Below, piece after piece: positions 1 to 7,703 of a stretch of DNA of 64,000 nucleotides. The position numbers and the translations under genes are program-made. The stretch spans positions 2,385,501-2,449,500 of the forward strand of contig NZ_CP050265.1 of NCBI RefSeq assembly GCF_011765465.1. The letters run 5' to 3'. The notes under the pieces were generated by a model. The model was given only the letters and a program-made list of their open reading frames with translations. It did no database searches and was not told the DNA's origin. The stretch is from Erythrobacter sp. Its GTDB lineage: Bacteria > Pseudomonadota > Alphaproteobacteria > Sphingomonadales > Sphingomonadaceae. The stretch's first letter is position 1. Each line of letters starts with the position of its first letter.

Positions 1-205
1 GGGCGATGTCGTGCTGGTGCTCAACACCGACGATGTCGAAGGACGCTGCGCGGCGGCGAAGAAAGTTCCCGGCGTCACCTTCACCGCCGAGCCGCGCCTG
101 CAGGTCTATCCCGGCCGCGACGGGGGCGCGGAGATCCGGGTGATGGGGTGCAATTTCTTCGACCCCGATGGCATCCTGATCGAACTCAACCAGATCCTCG
201 ACTGA
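1..205 (+). CDS. VOC (glyoxalase/bleomycin resistance) family protein, C-terminal part
   Basis: The reading frame is open from the window edge (frame of base 2) to TGA at 203-205, so the N-terminus lies outside. The visible 67 residues end with a motif like FFDPDGILIELNQ, the typical last beta strands of vicinal-oxygen-chelate proteins, where the Glu is often a metal ligand. Substrate cannot be inferred. It converges on the leftward operon that ends at 209. Confidence 0.75.
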   Translation, partial: GDVVLVLNTDDVEGRCAAAKKVPGVTFTAEPRLQVYPGRDGGAEIRVMGCNFFDPDGILIELNQILD

Positions 206-208
206 GCG

Positions 209-472
209 TCAGATCACGAAATCGATCGGTTCGGGCAGGCGCGAGCGGTGCGTCACCATGCTTTCGTGGAGGCGGACGACCTGCCGGCTGCCCGTGCGCA
301 CGAACAGGAACGGCACGAAGGCGTGGAGGATGCACGCCAGCCCCGCCGCGATCATGGCAAGGCCGAAGCGCAGCGCGCTCGCGCAGTGTTCGCCATAGCT
401 TTCCCCGACCGAGGCGGGATGCTGAGTGAAGGCCCGGTGCAGGCGGGCGGGAAGCGAGGGCCGCGCGCTCAT
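209..472 (-). CDS. DUF6356 family small membrane protein
   Basis: The 87-residue protein has one hydrophobic stretch (about residues 37-56, with FGLAMIAAGLACILHAFVPF) and short basic ends. The pattern MSARPSLPARLHRAFTQHPASVGESYGEH resembles the DUF6356 proteins of Sphingomonadales, which have a conserved HPxSVGExYxxH start and no known function. The ATG overlaps the stop of the DUF1330 gene by 4 bases (ATGA), so it is translationally coupled as the last gene of a five-gene leftward operon. Family assignment is from memory of the motif, not a search. Confidence 0.75.
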   Translation of the reverse strand: MSARPSLPARLHRAFTQHPASVGESYGEHCASALRFGLAMIAAGLACILHAFVPFLFVRTGSRQVVRLHESMVTHRSRLPEPIDFVI

Positions 473-774
473 GCCGAGATGTCCGGCCCGTCGATCAGCA
501 GCACCTGCACGTCGGCCAGCCCCTCGCGCAGCTTCTTCGCCTCGGCATATTCGGGGCTATTCCAGAAGCGCTTGGCCGCCTCGCGGTCGGGCCATTTGGA
601 AATGACCATGCTCGCGCCCTCCCCGAAATCGCCTTCGAGGCATTCGGCTCCGGGCCCGCGGAGCAGGTATTCGCCGCCGAACCGGCCGATCAGCTCCGCC
701 GCGCGCGCGCCGTAGTCCGAAACGAACGCCTCGCGGTCGCGGATCGAGGCGGTGACGATCATGTAGGCGGGCAT
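469..774 (-). CDS. DUF1330 domain-containing protein
   Basis: A 101-residue cytoplasmic protein of the dimeric ferredoxin-like alpha/beta barrel type. MPAYMIVTASIRDREAFVSDYG at the start and SKWPDREAAKRFWNSPEYAEAK in the second half are typical of DUF1330 (family length about 95-100). No biochemical role is established for the family. AAAGGAGA lies 7 bases before the ATG. It sits 13 bases after the membrane protein gene and overlaps the following DUF6356 gene by 4 bases, consistent with one operon. Confidence 0.85.
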   Translation of the reverse strand: MPAYMIVTASIRDREAFVSDYGARAAELIGRFGGEYLLRGPGAECLEGDFGEGASMVISKWPDREAAKRFWNSPEYAEAKKLREGLADVQVLLIDGPDISA

Positions 775-787
775 TGCGTGTCTCCTT

Positions 788-1480
788 TCAGAAGGGCTTC
801 ACGGCGCCGAGGAAGCACACCGAGGCGATGGTGATCCAGTAGACATAGGCCGACCACCGCGCGAGGCCGATCTCCCTCGCGAGCGCCGCCTCCTGCGCGG
901 CGTCCGGCCCAGCGGCGAGCACCCGGAACCGCTCGGTCCAGCGGCGCATGACGAGTCGCAGGAACAGGCCGATGACGAGCGCGAAGGCGTAGAGCGCCAT
1001 CTTCGCGGGATACCAGTTGTTGCCCTCACCGGAATGGATCGGCCCGGTCCCGGCGAAGGCCATGAAGGCCAGCACGAACAGCGCGGCGATCAGCGGATAG
1101 CGCAGCAGTTCCTCGGCCCGCGTGACGGCGATGCCGAGATCGGTCTCGCGCTTGATGAAGGCGGTCCAGGTCATCGCCAGCCACACGGCGAAGAACAGCC
1201 ACATGAGCCACACCCCCGCCCCGTCAAGCAGCGGCACGAAGCCGTAGATCTTGCCCATGTGCAGCCCCAGCGGGAGCAGCAGGACTATCCCTGTGCGCGC
1301 GAGGATGTCGATGCGGTAGGCGGTTTCCATGTGCCGCCGCCGCTCCTCCAGCGAGAGCGCGGGATTGGTGACGTGGTAGCTCGTCTGGAAGACGCCCCAT
1401 TCCCCGCCCAGCCAGTAGACCATGGCGAGGATGTGGATCCATCTGAGGATGGACAGCTCGTTGAGATACAGGAATTCCAT
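788..1480 (-). CDS. Conserved integral membrane protein (CopD-like helical topology)
   Basis: A 230-residue protein with about five to six membrane segments: residues 10-28, 62-80, 86-106, 131-150, 163-182 and 208-226. An early WIHILAMVYWLGGEWGVF segment with a His in a helix resembles the opening of CopD/DUF2269-type membrane proteins, some of which bind haem or copper, but this is only similarity of pattern. GGGGAGGGGG precedes the ATG. It is the third gene of the leftward operon 3108-209. Function unknown. Confidence 0.7.
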   Translation of the reverse strand: MEFLYLNELSILRWIHILAMVYWLGGEWGVFQTSYHVTNPALSLEERRRHMETAYRIDILARTGIVLLLPLGLHMGKIYGFVPLLDGAGVWLMWLFFAVWLAMTWTAFIKRETDLGIAVTRAEELLRYPLIAALFVLAFMAFAGTGPIHSGEGNNWYPAKMALYAFALVIGLFLRLVMRRWTERFRVLAAGPDAAQEAALAREIGLARWSAYVYWITIASVCFLGAVKPF

Positions 1481-1528
1481 GTCCCCCTCCCCAGGTGAAC
1501 GATGAAAAAGCGGCCGGGCCGCGGAGGA

Positions 1529-1897
1529 CTATTCGCGCGAGAGCTTCTCCACGATGTCCATGATCGGCGGGTCGGAGGCTTCCATCGCCTCGACCTCCTG
1601 CTGGAAGCCGCGCATGATCCGCGCGACATAGGCCCGCGTCGCGAGCCCGCGCTCGTCGGCAGCGGCGCGGTCGGGCTCGTAGGTCTCGATGTCCTCGCGG
1701 CTGATCGTGCCCTTGGCATCGAGCAGGCGCTCCACCGTGTCCTGCCGTTCGCGCAGGGCGGAGACTTCGGCGGCAAGCGCGAAGACGGTCGAATAAAGCC
1801 GGTCGAGCGCGGGATCGTCGAAATATTCGGGCCGCCTGCCCTTGGCCTTGCGCCCCGACGCCTCGACCCAGTCGAAGCCTTCGCCCTCGCCGCTCAC
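1529..1897 (-). CDS. Conserved hypothetical protein (122 aa), coupled to methyltransferase
   Basis: The start is a GTG at 1897-1895 that overlaps the methyltransferase stop in a GTGA junction, so the two are translationally coupled. The longer in-frame extension upstream lies wholly inside the methyltransferase and is rejected. The protein is acidic and helical, with a heptad-like stretch around residues 37-60 (YSTVFALAAEVSALRERQD) suggesting a coiled coil. I recognise no family. Its tight link to the methyltransferase suggests a partner or accessory subunit, which is inference. Confidence 0.7.
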   Translation of the reverse strand: MSGEGEGFDWVEASGRKAKGRRPEYFDDPALDRLYSTVFALAAEVSALRERQDTVERLLDAKGTISREDIETYEPDRAAADERGLATRAYVARIMRGFQQEVEAMEASDPPIMDIVEKLSRE

Positions 1898-3108
1898 GCG
1901 GCCTGCTCCTGCGCTTGCGGCTTCCACGCGCCATAGGCGTTCCAGATCGCGGCGCGGCCGAAATCTTCCTCGCCGTCGTCGGGCGAGGGCGGGAAGATCT
2001 CCGGATCGACCACCGCGCGAACCCCGGCGGTGAACTGCGAATCGCGCGGGAAGCCGGCCTTCGCCATCACGTCCTTCAGGTCCTGCCCGTGCATCGCCGA
2101 CCAGAACGGCTCGTTGTTGTTGAAGGCGTCCCAGTCGCGCATGAACTGTTCGAACAGCGGCATTTCGTCCGAATATTGCGGCTGCTCGATATGCAGGATG
2201 AGCCCGCCGGGCGCGAGCACGCGGTTCGCTTCGGCAAGGATGCGCGGCATGGCCTTGGCCGAAAGCTCGTGCAGGAACATGGTCGTCTGGACCCAGTCGA
2301 AAGACCCGTCGGCCCAGCGCGAGAGGTCCTCCCCCGATGCTTGGACGAAGCGGATGTTCTTCACCCCCATCGCCGCCGCGCGCGCCGCGCCGTAGCGCAG
2401 GGAAGCGGCCGCGGTGTCGATCGCGATGACCTCGGCGTCCGGGAATGCCTGCGCGATCGGCACGGCGTTGTGGCCGATGGTGCAGCCGATATCGAGGATG
2501 CGGCGCGGCTTCCAGTCGGGGCGTTCGGACTTGACCCATTCGACCACGGCCTGCCCGCCGCCGTCGTTGAGCCCGCCCAGCGCGCCGCCGGTCGTCGCGA
2601 ACAGGCCGACATCGTAATTCGCGCCGACGGTGACGTCGCCCTCGCGCTCGCCCCCGTGATAGCCGCCGGGCTGGCAGTGGATGTCGACCGCGGTCTGGTA
2701 TTCGGGCTGCTCGACGGCAGGATTGAGTTCGAGCATCCCCGAATGCTCGTTATACTGGCGCGCCATGGCATCGAGCTCGTCCAATTGGCGGAGCACCACT
2801 TGCCGCCCGGTGTGCTGGCGCATCTCCATCGAATTGCGCTTCAGCGCCGACCACATCCGGTGCCAGGGGTCCTTGTTCATCGCGTCGCGGATTTCATAGC
2901 GGTGCTCGGGATCGCGCCCGTGCTCGGCGCGGAAGGCGGGCAACACGCGCTTTTCGTAGGCGAGCCGGTTCCCCGCCCCGATCGTGCCTGAGAGGTAGCG
3001 ATTGAAATGGGTGAGGAAATTGAACCGCGCCGCCTCGTCGTGGGTGGTGCGCGGCATCATCTCGTGCCGGGTGAGCGCGGTATAGGGAGGGGGAAGATCG
3101 CTGGCCAT
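1894..3108 (-). CDS. Class I SAM-dependent methyltransferase
   Basis: A 404-residue protein. A Rossmann methyltransferase domain fills about residues 195-350: motif I is RRILDIGCTIGHNAVPIA (Asp/Gly loop at 204-212), the acidic residue of motif II is in EVIAIDTAAASL, and DWVQTTMFLHEL corresponds to motif IV. The 190-residue N-terminal half (YNEHSGMLELNPAVEQPEYQ) is an unassigned extension. The ATG at 3108 is chosen because GAGGTGA lies just upstream; the longer ATG at 3207 would read through a 20-bp palindrome. First gene of a five-gene leftward operon. The substrate is unknown. Confidence 0.85.
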   Translation of the reverse strand: MASDLPPPYTALTRHEMMPRTTHDEAARFNFLTHFNRYLSGTIGAGNRLAYEKRVLPAFRAEHGRDPEHRYEIRDAMNKDPWHRMWSALKRNSMEMRQHTGRQVVLRQLDELDAMARQYNEHSGMLELNPAVEQPEYQTAVDIHCQPGGYHGGEREGDVTVGANYDVGLFATTGGALGGLNDGGGQAVVEWVKSERPDWKPRRILDIGCTIGHNAVPIAQAFPDAEVIAIDTAAASLRYGAARAAAMGVKNIRFVQASGEDLSRWADGSFDWVQTTMFLHELSAKAMPRILAEANRVLAPGGLILHIEQPQYSDEMPLFEQFMRDWDAFNNNEPFWSAMHGQDLKDVMAKAGFPRDSQFTAGVRAVVDPEIFPPSPDDGEEDFGRAAIWNAYGAWKPQAQEQAA

Positions 3109-3121
3109 TTCATCACCTCGA

Positions 3122-3141
3122 GAATTTGTCCGGACAAATTC
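3122..3141. promoter_or_regulatory. Perfect 20-bp palindrome, likely repressor operator
   Basis: GAATTTGTCCGGACAAATTC is identical to its reverse complement. It begins 14 bases upstream of the methyltransferase ATG at 3108 and just before its ribosome binding site, which is where a dimeric repressor of the TetR or similar class would block the operon. No regulator gene is adjacent, so it would have to be encoded elsewhere. The symmetry is seen directly; the function is inference. Confidence 0.6.
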
Positions 3142-3342
3142 GCCCGACAGGTCCGCTTTGTCAATCCTGCCTTTTGGACGGGCAGCACCTGAACGAAGCG
3201 CACGCATCGCCCGTTCCGGCGCGGGAAACCTTGATCGCGCTCAAACGCTTCCCATCCACAAAGCTTGCTAGTGCCCCGGCCCCTATGCGATTTTAGGCAC
3301 GTTTCGCCGAATCCACGGCTCAAGACAGGAAAGCACCACGAA

Positions 3343-6300
3343 TTGACCACGCCCGACATCCCGCAGCCCGCGACCCACAGGCTCGACCGCGGCGACCTGC
3401 AGCGCGCCTATCGCTTCGAGGAAGAGGCTTGCATCGCCGAAAGGCTCGAACAGGCAGCGCCCGCGCGCAAGGTCGCACCCGAGGCGGCGGCGCTCGCCAC
3501 GCGCCTGATCGAAGGCGCGCGCGCCCAGACCGCGAGCGGGATCGACGCCTTCCTCCAGCAATACGGGCTCGACACCGAGGAAGGCATCGCGCTGATGTGC
3601 CTGGCCGAAGCGCTGCTGCGCGTGCCCGATGCGCGCACCGCCGACGCGCTCATCCGCGACAAGATCGCCGAGATCGAATGGGGCGAGCACCTGGGCGAAA
3701 GCTCGTCGACCTTCGTCAATGCGGCGACGTTCTCGCTGATGCTGACGGGCGAGGTGCTGGAGCGGCCCGAGGAACACCAGAAGGGCATGGGCCGCACGCT
3801 CAAGAACGCGATGAACCGGCTGGGCGAACCCGTCATCCGCCGCGCGACCTTGCAGGCGATGCGGATTCTCGGCGGGCAGTTCGTCTTCGGCCGCACCATC
3901 GAGGAGGCATTGAAGCGCGCCGCGCCCGACCGTGCGAAGGGCATCACCCACAGTTTCGATATGCTCGGCGAAGCGGCGATGACCTATGCCGACGCGGAAC
4001 GTTACCGCGTGGCCTATGAAAAGGCGATCGAGCGCCTGACGCGCGAGGCCTCGGGCCGGATCGGAACCTCGCCCGGCATTTCGGTGAAGCTGTCGGCGCT
4101 CCACCCCAAGTACACCCATTTCCACAAGGAACAGGCCCGCGCCGAGATCACGCCCATCGTCAAGCAGCTGGCGATCAAGGCGCGCGATGCGAACATCCAC
4201 TTCACCATCGACGCGGAGGAAGCCGAAAGGCTCGAAGTCTCGCTCGACATCATCGAGGCGCTCGTCAGCGACGATGAAATCTTCGCCCGCGCCGACGGCA
4301 GCCGCTGGGAAGGCTTCGGCCTCGCCATCCAGGCATACCAGAAGCGGGGCGTGCCGCTGTGCGACTGGATCGCCAAGCTCGCCCGGCGGCATGGGCGCAA
4401 GCTGTTCGTGCGGCTGGTCAAGGGCGCCTATTGGGACAGCGAGATCAAGATCAGCCAGGTCGGCGGCTATGACGACTATCCGGTCTTCACCCGCAAGATC
4501 GCGACCGACGTGTCCTACCTCGCCTGCGCCGCGCGCCTGTTCGAGCACGACGATGTGATCTTCCCCGCCTTCGCCACGCACAACGCCTACACCGTGGCGG
4601 TGGTGAAGGAGTTGAGTGCCGGACGTTCCTTCGAGTTCCAACGCCTGCACGGCATGGGCGAGGAAGTGTTCGAGGCGCTCCACGAAATCGAGGGCAATGA
4701 CCGCACCCCCGTGCGCATCTACGCACCCGTGGGCGGGCACAAGGAACTGCTCGCCTATCTCGTGCGCCGCCTGCTCGAAAACGGCGCGAACACCAGCTTC
4801 GTCAACCGCATGGGCGATGCCGAGATCCCGGCGGAGGAACTGGTGGGCGACCCCGTCGCCGAACTCGCCGCGATGAAACCGCGCCGCAACCCGGCGATCC
4901 CGCTGCCCAGGGACATTTTCGGCGCGGCGGAAGGCGGCCGGCTCAATTCCGCAGGCGTCGATTTGTCGGACCCGCTGGTGCTCGGGCCGCTGCAGGCCGA
5001 AATCGACAGGCTGGCGGACGAGGAATGGTATGCCGGCCCGACCTTCCCCGGCCCCGAAGCGGGCGAGATCGCGCCGATCACCATGCCGCACGATCTCAGC
5101 AAGGTCGTCGGCAAGCGCCGCGATGCGACCCCGCAGGAGGTCGAGGACGCCTTCGCCCGCGCGAGCGCGATCCAGCCGGGCTGGGATTCGCTCGGCGGCG
5201 AAAAGCGCGCGCTCCTGCTCGAGGAAGCCGCCGACCTGTTCGAGGCGCACACCGCCGAATTCCTCAGCCTCGCCACGCGCGAGGCGGGCAAGACCCTGCT
5301 CGACGGCGTGCTCGAGGTGCGCGAGGCGGTCGATTTCCTGCGCTATTACGCGGCCGAGGCGCGACGCCAGTTCGCCGAACCCGTCATCCTGCCCGGGCCG
5401 ACCGGCGAGGAGAATCGCCTTTCGCTCCACGGGCGCGGCGTGTTCGCGACGATTTCCCCCTGGAACTTCCCGCTCGCGATCTTCACCGGCATGGCGTCGG
5501 CCGCGCTCGCCGCGGGCAATGCCGTGATCGCGAAGCCCGCAGAACAGACCCCGCTCATCGCCGCGCTCGCGGTGAAGCTGTGCCACGAGGCGGGCATCCC
5601 GCCCGAAGCCTTCCAGCTGCTTCCCGGCGCGGGCGAGGTCGGCCAGCTCATCACCGCCGACCCGCGGCTGGCGGGTGTCGCCTTCACCGGCTCGACCGAG
5701 ACGGCGCGCGCGATCAACCGCACGCTCGCCGGGCGCGAAGGCCCGATCGCGACTTTCATCGCCGAGACCGGCGGGCAGAACGCGATGATCGTCGATTCCT
5801 CGGCGCTGCCCGAACAGGTGGTGCGCGACGTGGTGGCGAGCGCTTTCCAGAGCGCGGGCCAGCGCTGCTCGGCGCTGCGCGTCCTCTACCTGCAGGAAGA
5901 CGTCGCCGACGAGATGCTTGAGATGATCCGCGGCGGGTTCGAGGCGCTCAACGTCGGCGATCCTGCCCGGCTTTCGACCGATGTCGGACCCGTCATCGAT
6001 CCCGACGCGCAGGCCGCGCTCGAACGCCACGTCGCCCGCAGCGAGGCGAGCGGGCGGCACGTCATGCGCTGCGCCATGCCGAACGAGACGGGCAAGGGCT
6101 GTTTCGTCGCGCCGACCATCATCGAGGTCGATTCGATCCACGAGTTGACGCGCGAGAATTTCGGCCCCGTGCTGCACGTCGCGCGGTTCAGGGCGGAGGA
6201 TCTCGGACAGGTCATCGCCGACATCAACGCGACCGGATATGGCCTCACGCTCGGCCTTCACAGCCGCATCGCCGCCACCCGCCGCTTCGTCGAGGCGCGC

Positions 6301-6498
6301 GCGCGGGTCGGCAATTTCTACGTCAACCGCAACCAGATCGGCGCGGTCGTCGAAAGCCAGCCGTTCGGCGGCGAGGGCCTGTCGGGGACCGGGCCGAAAG
6401 CGGGCGGGCCGCATTACCTCGCCCGCTTCGCGGTCGAGCGCGCGGTCTGCATCGACACGACCGCGGCGGGCGGGAATGCCAGCCTGCTGCAGGCATAG
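3343..6498 (+). CDS. putA: Bifunctional proline dehydrogenase / delta-1-pyrroline-5-carboxylate dehydrogenase
   Basis: Oxidises proline to glutamate in two steps with FAD then NAD+. The proline dehydrogenase barrel spans about residues 60-480 (RLVKGAYWDSEI, YAPVGGHKELLAYLVRRL, ENGANTSFVNRM). The aldehyde dehydrogenase domain spans about 545-1030, with FTGSTETARAI, Glu808 in FIAETGGQN and catalytic Cys842 in SAGQRCSA. At about 1050 residues it is the short PutA form with no ribbon-helix-helix DNA-binding domain, so it should not autoregulate. I chose TTG at 3343, 9 bases after AGGAAAG; an ATG at 3265 would add 26 unconvincing residues. The last codons are duplicated just downstream. Confidence 0.95.
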   Translation: MTTPDIPQPATHRLDRGDLQRAYRFEEEACIAERLEQAAPARKVAPEAAALATRLIEGARAQTASGIDAFLQQYGLDTEEGIALMCLAEALLRVPDARTADALIRDKIAEIEWGEHLGESSSTFVNAATFSLMLTGEVLERPEEHQKGMGRTLKNAMNRLGEPVIRRATLQAMRILGGQFVFGRTIEEALKRAAPDRAKGITHSFDMLGEAAMTYADAERYRVAYEKAIERLTREASGRIGTSPGISVKLSALHPKYTHFHKEQARAEITPIVKQLAIKARDANIHFTIDAEEAERLEVSLDIIEALVSDDEIFARADGSRWEGFGLAIQAYQKRGVPLCDWIAKLARRHGRKLFVRLVKGAYWDSEIKISQVGGYDDYPVFTRKIATDVSYLACAARLFEHDDVIFPAFATHNAYTVAVVKELSAGRSFEFQRLHGMGEEVFEALHEIEGNDRTPVRIYAPVGGHKELLAYLVRRLLENGANTSFVNRMGDAEIPAEELVGDPVAELAAMKPRRNPAIPLPRDIFGAAEGGRLNSAGVDLSDPLVLGPLQAEIDRLADEEWYAGPTFPGPEAGEIAPITMPHDLSKVVGKRRDATPQEVEDAFARASAIQPGWDSLGGEKRALLLEEAADLFEAHTAEFLSLATREAGKTLLDGVLEVREAVDFLRYYAAEARRQFAEPVILPGPTGEENRLSLHGRGVFATISPWNFPLAIFTGMASAALAAGNAVIAKPAEQTPLIAALAVKLCHEAGIPPEAFQLLPGAGEVGQLITADPRLAGVAFTGSTETARAINRTLAGREGPIATFIAETGGQNAMIVDSSALPEQVVRDVVASAFQSAGQRCSALRVLYLQEDVADEMLEMIRGGFEALNVGDPARLSTDVGPVIDPDAQAALERHVARSEASGRHVMRCAMPNETGKGCFVAPTIIEVDSIHELTRENFGPVLHVARFRAEDLGQVIADINATGYGLTLGLHSRIAATRRFVEARARVGNFYVNRNQIGAVVESQPFGGEGLSGTGPKAGGPHYLARFAVERAVCIDTTAAGGNASLLQA

Positions 6499-6519
6499 GA
6501 CCAGCCTGCTGCAGGCATA
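6479..6519. repeat. 19-bp direct repeat covering the putA stop codon
   Basis: CCAGCCTGCTGCAGGCATA occurs at 6479-6497 and again at 6501-6519, offset by 22 bases. The first copy encodes the last PutA residues and most of the stop codon. Each unit holds a GCCTGC-T-GCAGGC inverted repeat, so two small hairpins could form after the gene. Confidence 0.85.
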
Positions 6520-6552
6520 ACACGTGCTTGCCACGGGCATCGGGGGGGCGGT

Positions 6553-7116
6553 ATGCCGCTCCCCATGCCTGCCAAGCTCCTGCGCCTGCCCCGCCTCGCG
6601 GTCCATCTTCTCGCGCTGTTCCTGTTCGCGTGGAGCAGCGCGGCGATGGCCGAGGTGCGCATCCACTTCCACAGCTTCGACGGGTCGGTGCTGTGGGGGC
6701 GCTATCCGCACACCTTCATCGTGCTCGAAGGCACGCTCGAGGCGACCGGCGAGGCGGTGAACGAGAATTACGGCTTTTCCGCGCGCAAGGTGACGCCCGC
6801 GATCCTCACCGGCCCGGTCGAACACATGGTGCTGGCTGAAACGGAAAAGAACATCCGCAACACCAACCGCCATTTCACCCTGACCATCACCGACCGGCAA
6901 TATCGCCGCATCATCGCCGAGGTGAACGCATGGCAGAACGCGCCGGGCAAGTATTACGACCTTGAAAAGCGCAACTGCATCCACTTCGTCGGGCGCATGG
7001 CGGAGATCCTCGGGCTGAAGGTCGATTACCCCGACGATATGCTGCGCCGGCCGAAGAAATGGCTCAACCACGTGACGCGGATGAACCCCGAGCTCGACGC
7101 CGAGGTGATCGACTGA
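6553..7116 (+). CDS. Secreted protein with LRAT/permuted NlpC-P60-like NCxHF motif
   Basis: A 187-residue protein with a signal peptide (residues 1-33, cleavage after SSAAMA). His53 in YPHTFIV comes before Asn141-Cys142-Ile-His144-Phe145-Val146. An early His followed by a late NC-x-HFV motif is the order found in the circularly permuted papain-like fold of LRAT and related NlpC/P60 hydrolases or acyltransferases. I therefore suggest a periplasmic thiol hydrolase or acyltransferase; there is no direct evidence for a substrate. It follows putA by 54 bases but is probably independent. An ATG at 6565 could also start it. Confidence 0.7.
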   Translation: MPLPMPAKLLRLPRLAVHLLALFLFAWSSAAMAEVRIHFHSFDGSVLWGRYPHTFIVLEGTLEATGEAVNENYGFSARKVTPAILTGPVEHMVLAETEKNIRNTNRHFTLTITDRQYRRIIAEVNAWQNAPGKYYDLEKRNCIHFVGRMAEILGLKVDYPDDMLRRPKKWLNHVTRMNPELDAEVID

Positions 7117-7147
7117 AGCGCGGCGGCGGGCGCGCGAAAGCCGTGAC

Positions 7148-7624
7148 ATGAGCCTCCTTACCGCCTATCGCCGCAGGCCCATGCCCGGAACATCGCGCCA
7201 GGCCCCGATGAATCAGCTCGTGACCTTCGCGGTCATGGCGCTGGTGCTGCTGGCCGGCGCGCTGGTTCCGCGCGGCTATATGGTCGCGCCTTCCGCGGCG
7301 CACGGGTTCGAGATCACCGCCTGCCCCGATGCCCACCCGCTCGCGCGGATGGTCGCGCAGATCGAGGACGAGGAACGGCGCGCGGCCCATGCGGCCATGG
7401 GCCACCACGACGAGCCGTCGGGCGGCCCCTCCTCGTCGAGCCAGTCGGGCGGCGACTGCGCCTTTGCCGGGTTTTCCGCCCCGGGGCTCGCCAATGACGT
7501 GCGGGGCTGGGAAGGGCCGGTCGCGATTGTCGCGGCGCCCCGGCTCATCGCCTATCGCGAGCGGGTCGAGGCCCGCCTGCCGAGACTGCGTCCGCCCCTG
7601 CGAGGGCCGCCGCTGAACGTCTGA
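7148..7624 (+). CDS. DUF2946-type membrane-anchored protein, probably metal-related
   Basis: A 158-residue protein with one hydrophobic segment (about residues 22-44, MNQLVTFAVMALVLLAGALVP), then LVPRGYMV, a CPDAHP motif, a His-rich patch (MGHHDE) and DCAFAGF. This arrangement is typical of DUF2946 proteins, which are repeatedly found beside copper-related TonB receptors. The gene ends 80 bases before such a receptor gene and probably shares its transcript. The start is uncertain: an ATG at 7208 immediately before the hydrophobic segment is also possible. Confidence 0.65.
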   Translation: MSLLTAYRRRPMPGTSRQAPMNQLVTFAVMALVLLAGALVPRGYMVAPSAAHGFEITACPDAHPLARMVAQIEDEERRAAHAAMGHHDEPSGGPSSSSQSGGDCAFAGFSAPGLANDVRGWEGPVAIVAAPRLIAYRERVEARLPRLRPPLRGPPLNV

Positions 7625-7703
7625 CACCCGACGCTTTCAGAACCGTGCACTGGCCGCAAACGCCGGTGCGCGGCGGCTCACGCATATCACGGACATATCC
7701 ATC

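Noticed and set aside
3283..7149. Leftward open frame of 1,288 codons antisense to putA and its neighbour
   Set aside because: It is the reverse shadow of putA in GC-rich DNA: Arg/Ala/Gly/Leu-rich, no domains, no ribosome binding site, spans several genes.
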